Assembly: GCF_004912195.1 (NCBI RefSeq)
Contig: NZ_STGW01000005.1
Location: 62,001-126,000, forward strand
Direction of reading: 5' to 3'
Source: Nocardioides caeni
Lineage (GTDB): Bacteria > Actinomycetota > Actinomycetes > Propionibacteriales > Nocardioidaceae
Length of the DNA: 64,000 nt
Below, piece by piece: positions 1 to 9,315 of the stretch. Positions within the stretch are counted from its first letter, which is position 1. Every line of letters starts with the position of its first letter. Below the pieces are notes generated by a model, which did no database searches, was not told the origin of the DNA, and worked only from the letters and a program-made list of their open reading frames with translations. Position numbers and translations under genes: made by a program.

Positions 1-234
1 CTGGTACGCGAGCAGCAGTCCGAGTGCGATCACGCACGCGAACCAGATCACGCCGATGCCGACCGTGAACCGGTCGAGGTTGCGCTCAGCGATGGACGAT
101 CCACCCAGCGAGCTGGAGACGCCACCGCCGAACATGTCCGAGAGTCCGCCACCACGGCCCTTGTGCAGCAACACCAGGAGGATGAGCAGCAGACTCGTGA
201 TCACGAGGAGGACCGTCAGCAGCGTCGACAACAC
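1..234 (-). CDS. secG: SecG, preprotein translocase subunit (3' end cut by window edge)
   Basis: Small membrane subunit of the SecYEG translocon. The visible 78 codons begin with a GTG and encode a first hydrophobic segment (about residues 3-22), a short Gly-rich loop with LHKGRGGGLSDMFGGG, and a second hydrophobic segment (about 57-77), the usual SecG layout; the stop lies beyond position 1. The Lys-Gly-rich loop after the first helix is typical of the family. It is the last gene of the gap-pgk-tpiA-secG string common in actinobacteria. No strong Shine-Dalgarno precedes the GTG, but a TAGGAT hexamer ends 7 nt before it, so an own leaderless transcript is possible. Identity is confident; the start is likely. 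Confidence 0.9.
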   Translation of the reverse strand, partial: MLSTLLTVLLVITSLLLILLVLLHKGRGGGLSDMFGGGVSSSLGGSSIAERNLDRFTVGIGVIWFACVIALGLLLAYQ

Positions 235-241
235 GCGGGGA

Positions 242-247
242 ATCCTA
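242..247 (-). promoter_or_regulatory. Candidate -10 (TAGGAT) for leaderless secG
   Basis: On the minus strand TAGGAT (pattern TANNNT) is followed by 7 nt and then the secG GTG. In actinobacteria this spacing places the transcription start on the first base of the start codon. It lies in the tpiA-secG gap, so it would add an internal promoter to the glycolytic operon. No -35 was judged. Inference only. Confidence 0.35.
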
Positions 248-261
248 CGGTAGGGCCCTGA

Positions 262-1053
262 TCAGGGCAGAACCGGCATGTCATAGAAGCGGCAGATGCC
301 CCCGAACTCGTCGGCTTCGAGGCTCGCGCCACCGACGAGGGCACCGTCGACATCGGCCTTCGCCATGATGCCCGCGACGTTGGCGGCCTTCACCGAGCCG
401 CCATAGAGCACGCGTACGGCGTCGGCGGCCTCGTCCCCGAAGGACTCGCGGATCTGGCCGCGGATCGCCGCGCAGACCTCCTGGGCGTCGTCCGGCGTGG
501 CGACCTCGCCCGTGCCGATGGCCCACACGGGCTCGTAGGCGATGACCAGGCCGGCGACCTGCTTCTTCGACAACCCGGCGAGGGATCCCTCGACCTGCGC
601 CATCGTGTAGGGCACGTGCTCGCCCGCCTGGCGGACCTCGAGGCCCTCCCCGACGCAGACGATGGGCGTGATCTTCTCACCGAGAGCGGCCTTCGCCTTG
701 GCGTTGACGATCTCGTCGGTCTCGGCGTGGTACTGCCGGCGCTCGGAGTGGCCGACCACGACGTAGGAGCAGCCGAGCTTCGCCAGCATCCCCGCCGAGA
801 TCTCGCCCGTGTAGGCGCCCGATGCGTGCGCGGAGACGTCCTGGGCGCCGTACTTGAGCGAGAAGCGGTCGCCGTCGACGATCGTCTGGACCGAGCGCAG
901 GTCGGTGAACGGCGGGATCACCGCCACCTCGACCTTGCCGTAGTCGTGGCGCTTGTCGGACAACAGCCACGCCAGCTTCTGCACCAGGTGAACGGCCTCG
1001 GCGTGGTTGAGGTTCATCTTCCAGTTGCCGGCCATGAGCGGGGTGCGGGTCAT
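262..1053 (-). CDS. tpiA: Triosephosphate isomerase
   Basis: Interconverts dihydroxyacetone phosphate and glyceraldehyde 3-phosphate in the cytosol. The 263-residue product has the family's normal length. It starts [14 protein letters not shown] (substrate-binding Asn/Lys), carries the catalytic His in VVVGHSERR and the catalytic Glu in [11 protein letters not shown], and ends with the phosphate-binding LYGGSV and [11 protein letters not shown] loops. Its ATG overlaps the pgk stop by 4 nt (ATGA), so it should be translationally coupled to pgk. It is third in gap-pgk-tpiA. Nothing unusual is seen. Confidence 0.97.
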   Translation of the reverse strand: MTRTPLMAGNWKMNLNHAEAVHLVQKLAWLLSDKRHDYGKVEVAVIPPFTDLRSVQTIVDGDRFSLKYGAQDVSAHASGAYTGEISAGMLAKLGCSYVVVGHSERRQYHAETDEIVNAKAKAALGEKITPIVCVGEGLEVRQAGEHVPYTMAQVEGSLAGLSKKQVAGLVIAYEPVWAIGTGEVATPDDAQEVCAAIRGQIRESFGDEAADAVRVLYGGSVKAANVAGIMAKADVDGALVGGASLEADEFGGICRFYDMPVLP

Positions 1054-2246
1054 CGGTTCTCCTCCAGGACGGTGATGCCGGGCAGTTCCTTGCCCTCGAG
1101 GTACTCGAGGCTGGCTCCCCCGCCGGTCGAGATGTGACCGAACGCTGCCTCGTCGAACCCGAGCGTGCGGACTGCCGCCGCCGAGTCGCCGCCTCCGACG
1201 ACGGAGAGCCCGTCGACCTCGGTCAGTGCTGCGGCAACGGCTCGGGTGCCCTCCGCGAAGGCAGGCTGCTCGAAGACGCCCATCGGGCCGTTCCAGAAGA
1301 CGGTCCTGGCATCGGCGAGCGCTGCGGCGAACGCGGCGCCGGAGTCGGGGCCGATGTCGAGGCCGAGCGCATCGGCGGGGATGGCGGTCGCCGGCACGAC
1401 GCGTGCCGACGCCTCGTCGCCGAACGAGTCGGCCACGACGATGTCGGTCGGGAGCAGGATCTCGACGCCGATCTCCTTGGCGCGGGCCTGGTAGGAGCGC
1501 ACGGTGTCGAGCTGGTCCTCCTCCAGCAGGCTCTTGCCGACCTCGTGACCGTCGGCCTTGAGGAAGGTGAACACCATGCCGCCGCCGATCAGCAGCTTGT
1601 CGGCCTTGCCGAGCAGGTTGTCGATGACACCGAGCTTGTCGGACACCTTCGACCCGCCCAGCACGACGACGTAGGGACGCGCCGGCTCGACCGTGAGTCG
1701 ACGCAGCACGTCGATCTCCGCCCCCACCAGCGCACCCATGGCGTGCGGCAACCGCTGGGCGACGTCATAGACGCTGGCCTGCTTGCGGTGGACCACGCCG
1801 AAGCCGTCACTCACGAATGCGTCGGCGAGCGAGGCCAGCTCGTCAGCGAAGGCGCCACGCGCTGCGTCGTCCTTGCTCGTCTCCCCCGTGTTGAACCGGA
1901 CGTTCTCGAGGAGCGCCACCTGTCCGTCGGCGAGGGCCGCCACCGTCTCCTTCGCCGAGGCACCCACGGTGTCGGACGCGAAGGCGACGGGGGCGCCGAG
2001 CAGGTCTCCGAGCCGTTCGGCGACGGGCGCCAGGGAGTACGACGGGTCGGGCTCCCCCTTCGGTCGACCGAGGTGCGCCACCACCACGACCCGGGCGCCC
2101 GCGTCGGCGAGCGCCTTGATGGTCGGCACGCTTGCGCGGATGCGCCCGTCGTCGGTGATCGTCGTGCCGTCGAGGGGCACGTTGAGGTCCGATCGGACGA
2201 GGACGCGCTTGCCGCTGACCTCGCCCAGGCCGTTGTACTCAGTCAC
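1050..2246 (-). CDS. pgk: Phosphoglycerate kinase
   Basis: Makes ATP and 3-phosphoglycerate from 1,3-bisphosphoglycerate and ADP. The 398-residue protein shows the N-domain signature [13 protein letters not shown], the substrate-binding HLGRPKG, the hinge and nucleotide-binding [11 protein letters not shown], and the C-terminal GGGDSAAAV and [10 protein letters not shown] loops. It sits 33 nt after gap and overlaps tpiA by 4 nt. The GTG start has no clear Shine-Dalgarno; TAGGCT lies 8 nt upstream, so partly independent leaderless initiation is conceivable. Otherwise ordinary. Confidence 0.97.
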   Translation of the reverse strand: MTEYNGLGEVSGKRVLVRSDLNVPLDGTTITDDGRIRASVPTIKALADAGARVVVVAHLGRPKGEPDPSYSLAPVAERLGDLLGAPVAFASDTVGASAKETVAALADGQVALLENVRFNTGETSKDDAARGAFADELASLADAFVSDGFGVVHRKQASVYDVAQRLPHAMGALVGAEIDVLRRLTVEPARPYVVVLGGSKVSDKLGVIDNLLGKADKLLIGGGMVFTFLKADGHEVGKSLLEEDQLDTVRSYQARAKEIGVEILLPTDIVVADSFGDEASARVVPATAIPADALGLDIGPDSGAAFAAALADARTVFWNGPMGVFEQPAFAEGTRAVAAALTEVDGLSVVGGGDSAAAVRTLGFDEAAFGHISTGGGASLEYLEGKELPGITVLEENR

Positions 2247-2279
2247 AAGCGGCGAGCCTAGGGCATTTTCGCAGGGCGA

Positions 2280-3352
<1,073 letters not shown>

Positions 3353-3427
3353 CTCGACCCTATCGGCGCGGGCACAGCCGACGCGCCTCTCGGTCCGCGA
3401 TACGGGCCGGTAGCAGCAGGTGCCGGC

Positions 3428-4414
3428 TCAGGCGTCGCCGGCGAGCATCTCGGGCGTCAGGGACGCCTCGGTGTCGGGGATGCCGAGGTCCTCGGCACGC
3501 TTGTCGGCCATGGCCAGCAGGCGCCGTATCCGGCCTGCGATGGCGTCCTTCGTCAGCACCGGGTCGTGCAGCTGACCGAGCTCCTCGAGCGAGGCCTGCT
3601 TGTGTTCGAGCCGCAGCTCCCCTGCCATCCGGAGGTGGTCGGGGACCTCCTCGCCGAGGATCTCCATCGCGCGGTCGACCCGGGCGCCCGCAGTGACGGC
3701 AGCCCGCGCCGAGCGGCGGAGGTTGGCGTCGTCGAAGTTGGCGAGACGATTGGCCGTGGCGCGGACCTCGCGCCGCATGCGGCGCTCCTCCCAGGCCATC
3801 AACGTCTCGTGGGCGCCGAGGCGCGTCAGCAGCTGGCCGATCGCATCACCATCGCGGATCACGACCCGGTCGACGCCGCGGACCTCGCGGGCCTTGGCCT
3901 GGATGCCGAGCCGCCGGGCGACACCGACCAGGGCGAGTGCAGCCTCGGAGCCGGGGCAGGTCACCTCCAGGGAGGACGACCGGCCGGGCTCGGTGAGCGA
4001 GCCGTGGGCGAGGAAAGCACCTCGCCACGCCGCGACGGCGTCGCACGCGCCGCCGGACACGACAGCCGGCGGAAGGCCGCGCACGGGGCGGCCACGCTGG
4101 TCGAGGAGACCGGTCTGGCGGGCCAGCGCCTCGCCGTCCTTGGCCACACGGACGATGTAGCGGCTGCCCTTGCGGATGCCGTTGCCCTGCACCATGACGA
4201 CGTCGGAGCTCTGGCCATAGATCTCGGCGATGTCCTTGCGGAGCCGGCGCGCGGCGGCTCCGGTGTCGAGCTCGGCCTCCACGACGATCTTGCCGCTGAC
4301 GATGTGCAGGCCGCCGGCGAAGCGCAACGTGGAGGCGACCTCCGCCTTGCGGCAACACGCCTTGGTGACCGGAGTGCTGGCCAGTTCCGCCTTCACCTGA
4401 GCCGTCATCGCCAT
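3428..4414 (-). CDS. whiA: WhiA, sporulation/cell-division transcription factor
   Basis: WhiA is a LAGLIDADG-fold DNA-binding protein that works with WhiB in filamentous actinobacteria and is conserved in non-sporulating ones. I start at the ATG giving [12 protein letters not shown] (328 residues), the normal WhiA N-terminus. The frame stays open far upstream, but that extension overlaps yvcK and is Arg/Pro-rich noise. The protein has the homing-endonuclease-like N-terminal part ([21 protein letters not shown]) and a C-terminal helix-turn-helix region ([18 protein letters not shown]). It follows yvcK by 38 nt in the uvrC-rapZ-yvcK-whiA string. Confidence 0.96.
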   Translation of the reverse strand: MAMTAQVKAELASTPVTKACCRKAEVASTLRFAGGLHIVSGKIVVEAELDTGAAARRLRKDIAEIYGQSSDVVMVQGNGIRKGSRYIVRVAKDGEALARQTGLLDQRGRPVRGLPPAVVSGGACDAVAAWRGAFLAHGSLTEPGRSSSLEVTCPGSEAALALVGVARRLGIQAKAREVRGVDRVVIRDGDAIGQLLTRLGAHETLMAWEERRMRREVRATANRLANFDDANLRRSARAAVTAGARVDRAMEILGEEVPDHLRMAGELRLEHKQASLEELGQLHDPVLTKDAIAGRIRRLLAMADKRAEDLGIPDTEASLTPEMLAGDA

Positions 4415-4452
4415 GGGGCCGATCCTGCCATGGAGGTCAACCACCTCGGCAG

Positions 4453-5421
4453 TCAGGAGTCGGCGAAGATCCGTGCGTAGGCCGCGGCGAGTCGCGTGGG
4501 GTCGTGGCGGTGGCTGCCGTCGTCCGCTGCGACGTCGTCGACGACCAGACGCGCTCCGAGCGCGGTGACGGTCTCGGCGAGCTCGGCGAGACCTGCGCCC
4601 ACGGAGGCACGGTCGGCGAGGACGGTGTGGATGACGAGATCCGGTGCGTGCTCGGCCAGCACCGCGAGGTGATCGGCCGGACCGAAGCCACCCGTCTCGC
4701 CGTCCTGCTCCGCCAGGTTGAGTACGACGACAAGGCGGGCGTCCGTGCGGACGAGGGCCTGGCGCAGCTGCGGCACCAACAGGTGCGGCAGCACGGAGGT
4801 GAACCACGAGCCGGGGCCGAGCAGGGCCCAGTCGGCATCGTCGATCGCGCTGATCACGGCCGGTGACACGTCGGGCACCGCCGGGTCGAGGGCGATCGAG
4901 GTGATCACGCCGCCGGTCGTGGCCACCTCCACCTGTCCGCGGACGACGGTCAGTGCATCCGGGTCGTCGGCGATGAGGCCGCGAACCTCGGCGGTGATGT
5001 CCATCGGCGTGGCCGCCATCGGCAGCACCCGGCCCCGGGCGCCGAGCAGGCGACCGACCCAGGCCAGGGCGTCGACGTGGTCGCCCAGCAGCTCCCAGAG
5101 CCCCACGATGAGGAGGTTGCCGACGACGTGGCCGCGCATCTCACCGTCACCCTCGAAGCGATGCTGGAGGACGCGGGCCCAGGTGTCGCCCCACTCGTCG
5201 TCCCCGCAGAGCGCCGCCAGCGCCATCCGCAGGTCGCCCGGCGGCAGCACGTTGAACTCGCCCCGTAGCCGGCCGGACGAGCCGCCGTTGTCGGCGACCG
5301 TGACCACCGCAGTGAGCTCGTCGACGGTCAGGTCGTCGAGGAGCAGACGCAGCGACGTCAGCGAGGCGTGCAGGCCGTGGCCGCCGCCGAGCGCGACGAC
5401 GGCCTGGGCACGGTCACTCAC
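4453..5421 (-). CDS. yvcK: YvcK/CofD-family gluconeogenesis factor
   Basis: A 322-residue protein of the YvcK family, UDP-sugar-binding proteins tied to carbon metabolism and cell-wall homeostasis in Bacillus and mycobacteria (there also called CuvA). The N-terminal [14 protein letters not shown] loop, [13 protein letters not shown] and VLPPGDLR motifs are clear family signatures. It overlaps the end of rapZ by 8 nt and precedes whiA, the order seen across actinobacteria and Firmicutes. Molecular activity in this organism is not visible from sequence. Confidence 0.95.
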   Translation of the reverse strand: MSDRAQAVVALGGGHGLHASLTSLRLLLDDLTVDELTAVVTVADNGGSSGRLRGEFNVLPPGDLRMALAALCGDDEWGDTWARVLQHRFEGDGEMRGHVVGNLLIVGLWELLGDHVDALAWVGRLLGARGRVLPMAATPMDITAEVRGLIADDPDALTVVRGQVEVATTGGVITSIALDPAVPDVSPAVISAIDDADWALLGPGSWFTSVLPHLLVPQLRQALVRTDARLVVVLNLAEQDGETGGFGPADHLAVLAEHAPDLVIHTVLADRASVGAGLAELAETVTALGARLVVDDVAADDGSHRHDPTRLAAAYARIFADS

Positions 5422-6283
5422 GACCGAGGTCTCGATGCAGTGCCCGCGCAGTGAAGCCCCGCTCGCGCAGCCGCTGGGTGATCTCCTCGCTCATCGCCAC
5501 GCTGCGGTGCTTGCCGCCGGTGCAGCCGATGGCGACCCGCATGAAGCGCTTGCCCTCGCGCAGGTAGCCCTCGGCGACGACACCGAGCAGCGGGACGTAG
5601 GCGTCGAGGAACTCCGCCGCGCCGGGACGGTCCAGGACGTAGGACGAGACCTCCGCGTCCTGTCCCGTGCGCGGCCGCAGCTCGGGCACCCAGTGCGGAT
5701 TGGGCAGGAAGCGCATGTCGGCGACGTAGTCGGCGTCGATCGGGATGCCGTACTTGAACCCGAAGCTGATCACCGTGACCCGCAGGCCGGTCGTCTCCGA
5801 CGTCCCGAAGGCCTCGGCGATCCGGTCGGTCAGCTGGTGCACGTTGAGGTCACTCGTGTCGATGACGAGGTCGGCCTCCGAGCGGAGGTCCCCGAGGACG
5901 ACACGCTCGCGGACGAGGCCGTCGAGCAGCCGACCGCCCTCCTGCAGGGGGTGCGGGCGCCGCGCGGCTTCCTGTCGACGGACCAGCACGTCGTCGCGTG
6001 CGTCGAGGAACACGAGGGTGGTGTCGCGGCCGGCGACGCCGTGGGCGATCGCACTGCGCAGTCCCTGGAAGAAGGATCCGGACCGCACGTCGACGACCAC
6101 GGCCACCGGCTGCATCGGCCCGTGACTCTCGTCGACGAGGCGCACGACGTCGGGCAGCAGGCTCGGCGGCAGGTTGTCGACGACGAAGAAGCCGAGGTCC
6201 TCCAGCTCCTTGGCCGCCGTGCTGCGGCCCGCACCGGTCATGCCGGAGACGATGACGAGCTGGCCGGGGACCGTCTCACTCAT
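5414..6283 (-). CDS. rapZ: RapZ, P-loop RNase adapter/nucleotide-binding protein
   Basis: P-loop protein of the RapZ/YvcJ family; the E. coli member is an adapter for small-RNA decay by RNase E, while the actinobacterial role is unclear. I start at ATG 6283 ([14 protein letters not shown], 289 residues) because AGGAAGGAG lies just upstream and the earlier frame runs into uvrC. Walker A reads GMTGAGRST (about residues 14-22), with Arg in place of the usual Lys. FVVDNLPP and the C-terminal [11 protein letters not shown] signature are intact. It overlaps uvrC and yvcK by 8 nt each, pointing to coupled translation. Confidence 0.95.
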   Translation of the reverse strand: MSETVPGQLVIVSGMTGAGRSTAAKELEDLGFFVVDNLPPSLLPDVVRLVDESHGPMQPVAVVVDVRSGSFFQGLRSAIAHGVAGRDTTLVFLDARDDVLVRRQEAARRPHPLQEGGRLLDGLVRERVVLGDLRSEADLVIDTSDLNVHQLTDRIAEAFGTSETTGLRVTVISFGFKYGIPIDADYVADMRFLPNPHWVPELRPRTGQDAEVSSYVLDRPGAAEFLDAYVPLLGVVAEGYLREGKRFMRVAIGCTGGKHRSVAMSEEITQRLRERGFTARALHRDLGRE

Positions 6284-8276
6284 GTGGGAGCTCCTTCCTG
6301 GCGACCTTGGGATCCTTGGGGTCCTGGGCGTCCATGGCGACATTGTCTCCTGCGAGCGCCGCCTTGATCGCCTCGGCGGTCGTCGGGCCGATGCCCGGGA
6401 CCAGAGCGAGCTCGTCGACGGTGGCAGCGCGCAGCTTGCGGAGCGATCCGAAGTGGCGCAGCAGCGTCCTGCGTCGCACCTCACCAAGCCCGGGCACGTC
6501 GTCGAGGAGGCTCTCCACCATCGACTTCGACCGCCGGTTGCGGTGGTGGGCGATCGCGAAGCGGTGGGCCTCGTCGCGCACCCGTTGGAGGAGATAGAGG
6601 CCCTCGGAGGTGCGCGGCAGGATCACTGGATCGGCCTCGCCCGGCACCCACACCTCTTCGAGGCGCTTGGCCAGGCCGCAGACGGGGATGTCGTCGATGC
6701 CGAGCTCGTTGAGCGCCCGCTGCGCAGCAGCGACCTGGGGTGCGCCGCCGTCGACCACCACGAGCCCCGGGGCGTAGGCGAACTTGCGGGGCCGCCCCGT
6801 GTCCGGGTCGACGAGCAGCGGCCCGACTCCCGTCGCGGGGTCGCCCGGCTTGAGCTCGGAGCGCGACTGCTCGTCGAGGAGCCGCCGGAAGCGCCGGGTG
6901 ATGACCTCGTGCATCGCTGCGACGTCGTCGGAGCCTTCCTGGTCGCGGATGACGAAGCGGCGGTATTCCCCCTTGCGGGCCAGGCCGTCCTCGAACACCA
7001 CCATCGAGGCAACGATCTCGGTGCCCTGGATGTGCGACACGTCGTAGCACTCGATGCGCAGCGGCGGCTCGTCCAGCTCGAGCGCCTCCGCGATCTCGGC
7101 GAGGGCACGGTTGCGTGTCGTCAGGTCACTGGCGCGCTTGGTCTTGTGGAGCAGGAGGGACTCGGCCGCATTGCGGGCCACCGTCTCCTGGAGGGTGCGC
7201 TTGTCGCCCCGCTGCGGCACGCGCAGCTCGACCCGCGAGCCGCGCACGTCGGACAGCAGCTCCTCCCACGTGTCCGACTCGGCGGGCAGGGCGGGGACGA
7301 GGATCTCACGCGGCACCGCGTCCCGTGCGTCCTCGGGCGCCACGCCGGCGTAGAGCTGGAGCAGGAAGTGCTCGACCAGCGCGGCGGTGTCGCCGTCGTC
7401 GGTCCGGTCCGCGACCCAGCCGCGCTGGCCGCGGACCCGGCCGCCGCGGACGTAGAACACCTGGACCGCCACCTCGAGTGGATCCTCGGCCAGCGCGATC
7501 ACGTCGGCGTCGGCGCCGTCGCCGAGCACGACCGCCTGCTTCTCGAGCGCCTTCTGCAGCGCTCCGAGGTCGTCGCGCAGCCGGGCCGCCTTCTCGAAGT
7601 CGAGGGCGTCGGATGCGGCGTACATCTCCTGCTCGATGCGTCTGGTGAACGCCGCGGTCCGTCCGGCCATGAACTCGCAGAAGTCGTCGACGATCGCGCG
7701 GTGGTCGGCGGGCGAGATGTTGCCGACGCAGGGCGCCGAGCACTTGTCGATGTAGCCGAGCAGGCAGGGCCGACCGATCTGGCCCGACCGCTTGAACACG
7801 CCGTTGGTGCACGAGCGCATCGGAAAGACGCGCAGCAGGATGTCCACGGTCTCGCGGATCGCCCAGGCGTGGCTGTAGGGCCCGAAGTAGCGGATGCCCT
7901 TGCGCTTGGCGCCCCGACCGACCATCACCCGCGGGAACTCGTCGCCGACGGTGACCGCGAGCCACGGGTAGGACTTGTCGTCGCGGTACTTGACGTTGAA
8001 GCGGGGGTCGAACTCCTTGATCCAGGAGTACTCCAGCTGGAGCGCCTCGACCTCGGTGCCGACGACCGTCCACTCGACCGAGGTCGCCGTGGTCACCATG
8101 CTGGCGGTGCGGGGATGGAGGTTGGCGATGTCCTGGAAGTACGACGACAGCCGCGCACGAAGGCTCTTCGCCTTGCCGACGTAGATCACCCGACCCTGCC
8201 GGTCGCGGAACCGGTAGACCCCCGGCTGGGTCGGGATCGACCCTGGTGCGGGGCGGTAATTCACGGCGGGTGACAC
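6276..8276 (-). CDS. uvrC: UvrC, excinuclease ABC subunit C
   Basis: Makes the dual incisions in nucleotide excision repair with UvrA and UvrB. The 666-residue protein has an N-terminal GIY-YIG nuclease domain (PGVYRF...[13 protein letters not shown], about 19-95), a Cys cluster ([13 protein letters not shown]), the UVR helix pair (about 205-240), the RNase H-like nuclease centre ([10 protein letters not shown]...VVVDGGAPQ) and C-terminal helix-hairpin-helix motifs ([25 protein letters not shown]). The GTG has no Shine-Dalgarno, but TAGGCT ends 7 nt before it, so it is probably leaderless. It heads the string running to whiA. Confidence 0.97.
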   Translation of the reverse strand: MSPAVNYRPAPGSIPTQPGVYRFRDRQGRVIYVGKAKSLRARLSSYFQDIANLHPRTASMVTTATSVEWTVVGTEVEALQLEYSWIKEFDPRFNVKYRDDKSYPWLAVTVGDEFPRVMVGRGAKRKGIRYFGPYSHAWAIRETVDILLRVFPMRSCTNGVFKRSGQIGRPCLLGYIDKCSAPCVGNISPADHRAIVDDFCEFMAGRTAAFTRRIEQEMYAASDALDFEKAARLRDDLGALQKALEKQAVVLGDGADADVIALAEDPLEVAVQVFYVRGGRVRGQRGWVADRTDDGDTAALVEHFLLQLYAGVAPEDARDAVPREILVPALPAESDTWEELLSDVRGSRVELRVPQRGDKRTLQETVARNAAESLLLHKTKRASDLTTRNRALAEIAEALELDEPPLRIECYDVSHIQGTEIVASMVVFEDGLARKGEYRRFVIRDQEGSDDVAAMHEVITRRFRRLLDEQSRSELKPGDPATGVGPLLVDPDTGRPRKFAYAPGLVVVDGGAPQVAAAQRALNELGIDDIPVCGLAKRLEEVWVPGEADPVILPRTSEGLYLLQRVRDEAHRFAIAHHRNRRSKSMVESLLDDVPGLGEVRRRTLLRHFGSLRKLRAATVDELALVPGIGPTTAEAIKAALAGDNVAMDAQDPKDPKVARKELPHE

Positions 8277-8283
8277 GGCGATC

Positions 8284-8289
8284 AGCCTA
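8284..8289 (-). promoter_or_regulatory. Candidate -10 (TAGGCT) for leaderless uvrC
   Basis: TAGGCT on the minus strand is followed by exactly 7 nt and the uvrC GTG, with no Shine-Dalgarno between them. This spacing predicts a transcript starting at the start codon. It would be the main promoter of uvrC-rapZ-yvcK-whiA. Inference from motif and spacing. Confidence 0.45.
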
Positions 8290-8327
8290 CGGACCGGCGC
8301 CGACAGCGCCGCGCCGGGCCGTATTCG

Positions 8328-8765
8328 TCAGGCAGCGAGGATCTTGCCGTCCTTGACGGTGATCTCGACCGTGGCGAGGGCCTCCGGGGCGGGTCCGCCC
8401 TGGACCGCCCCCGTCGTCGCGGAGTACGACGACCCGTGGTGGGCGCACTGGATGGTGTCGCCGTCGACGGACGTCACCGTGCGTCCCTCGTGCGTGCAGG
8501 TGGAGGTGAACGCCTTGAACTCACCCTCGGTGGGCTGGGTGATGACGACGCCCTCGTCGGCCAGCACGATGCCGCCCCCGACGGGGACCTCACTGGTCGA
8601 CGCCAGCTCGGCGCCGGACTCCACGCTCGCCCCTCCGTCGCCGCCGTCGTCGCCCCCGGCACATCCCGCGAGCGCCGCGGCCACCCCGAGCGCGCCGAGA
8701 CCGCTGAAGACGATGCGCCGCGACATCACCGGCGTGCTCCTCGTGGTCCTCGCGGTGCCCGTCAT
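8328..8765 (-). CDS. Rieske [2Fe-2S] Tat/lipoprotein, second of a pair
   Basis: A 145-residue exported Rieske protein. After a short Arg-rich start comes MSRRIVFSGLGALG..LAGC, a twin-arginine signal ending in a lipobox Cys, then a spacer and a Rieske domain. The cluster ligands are Cys-x-His (CTHEG) and Cys-x2-His (CAHH). The two extra Cys that form a disulfide in high-potential Rieske proteins are absent, as in ferredoxin-type Rieske domains. The ATG overlaps the stop of the preceding Rieske gene by 4 nt (ATGA); an internal ATG at 8726 is a possible alternative start. Partner and substrate are unknown. Confidence 0.85.
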   Translation of the reverse strand: MTGTARTTRSTPVMSRRIVFSGLGALGVAAALAGCAGGDDGGDGGASVESGAELASTSEVPVGGGIVLADEGVVITQPTEGEFKAFTSTCTHEGRTVTSVDGDTIQCAHHGSSYSATTGAVQGGPAPEALATVEITVKDGKILAA

Positions 8766-9256
8766 GCCCGGACCACCTGTCCGTCGACCACCTCGACGGC
8801 GACCTCTTCGAGCGGACCGTTGGCCGGTCCCCCCAGCACGGAGCCGTCGGTGATCGAGAACGTGCTGTTGTGGCACGGGCAGGTGATGGCGCCGTCGCCG
8901 ACCGAGCCGACCAGGCACCCCTGGTGGGTGCAGATCGCGGTGAACGCCACGAAGCTGCCGTCGCCGGGCTGCGTGACGACGAGCTCCTCCTCCGACAGGA
9001 TCACTCCCCCGCCGACGGGGACGTCGGCCGTCGCGACCAGTCCGACGGCGGGTGCAGTCCCCTCCGCGTCGGGGGTCGTGCCGCCGTCCGGCGCCGATCC
9101 CGTCGACGTCGGGCTCGTCGACGTCGGTGTGGACGGGGAGGTCGCGTCGGTCGCCGTGCCGTCGTCACTCCCGCTGCAGGCGGCGACGAGTGGCGCAGCC
9201 GCGCCCAGGGTCACCGCTCCGCGGAGGGCGTGCCTCCGGTGCATCGCTGAGGTCAT
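8762..9256 (-). CDS. Rieske [2Fe-2S] Tat/lipoprotein, first of a pair
   Basis: A 164-residue exported Rieske protein. MTSAMHRRHALRGAV..LVAAC is a twin-arginine signal with a lipobox Cys; a Ser/Thr/Pro-rich linker follows (about 28-70), then the Rieske domain. Ligands are in CTHQGC and CPCH, so the disulfide pair (Cys after His in each motif) is present, unlike in the next gene. The start could also be the ATG at 9244. It lies 59 nt after uvrA and is coupled to the second Rieske gene. Such proteins feed electrons at the outer face of the membrane; no oxidase partner is nearby. Confidence 0.85.
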   Translation of the reverse strand: MTSAMHRRHALRGAVTLGAAAPLVAACSGSDDGTATDATSPSTPTSTSPTSTGSAPDGGTTPDAEGTAPAVGLVATADVPVGGGVILSEEELVVTQPGDGSFVAFTAICTHQGCLVGSVGDGAITCPCHNSTFSITDGSVLGGPANGPLEEVAVEVVDGQVVRA

Positions 9257-9315
9257 GGGAGTCAGGTTACGGCTGGTGGCTGAGAGGAGCCTGTGGCCGG
9301 GCGATGCGAACCGGC

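Noticed and set aside
4415..4807. N-terminal extension of WhiA upstream of 4414
   Set aside because: It overlaps yvcK, is Arg/Pro-rich, and family proteins start at [12 protein letters not shown] sequence.
6174..8273. Very long open frames antisense to uvrC, uvrA and other genes
   Set aside because: They are low-complexity Arg/Ala/Gly/Val sequences opposite well-identified genes, as expected from the codon bias of high-GC DNA.
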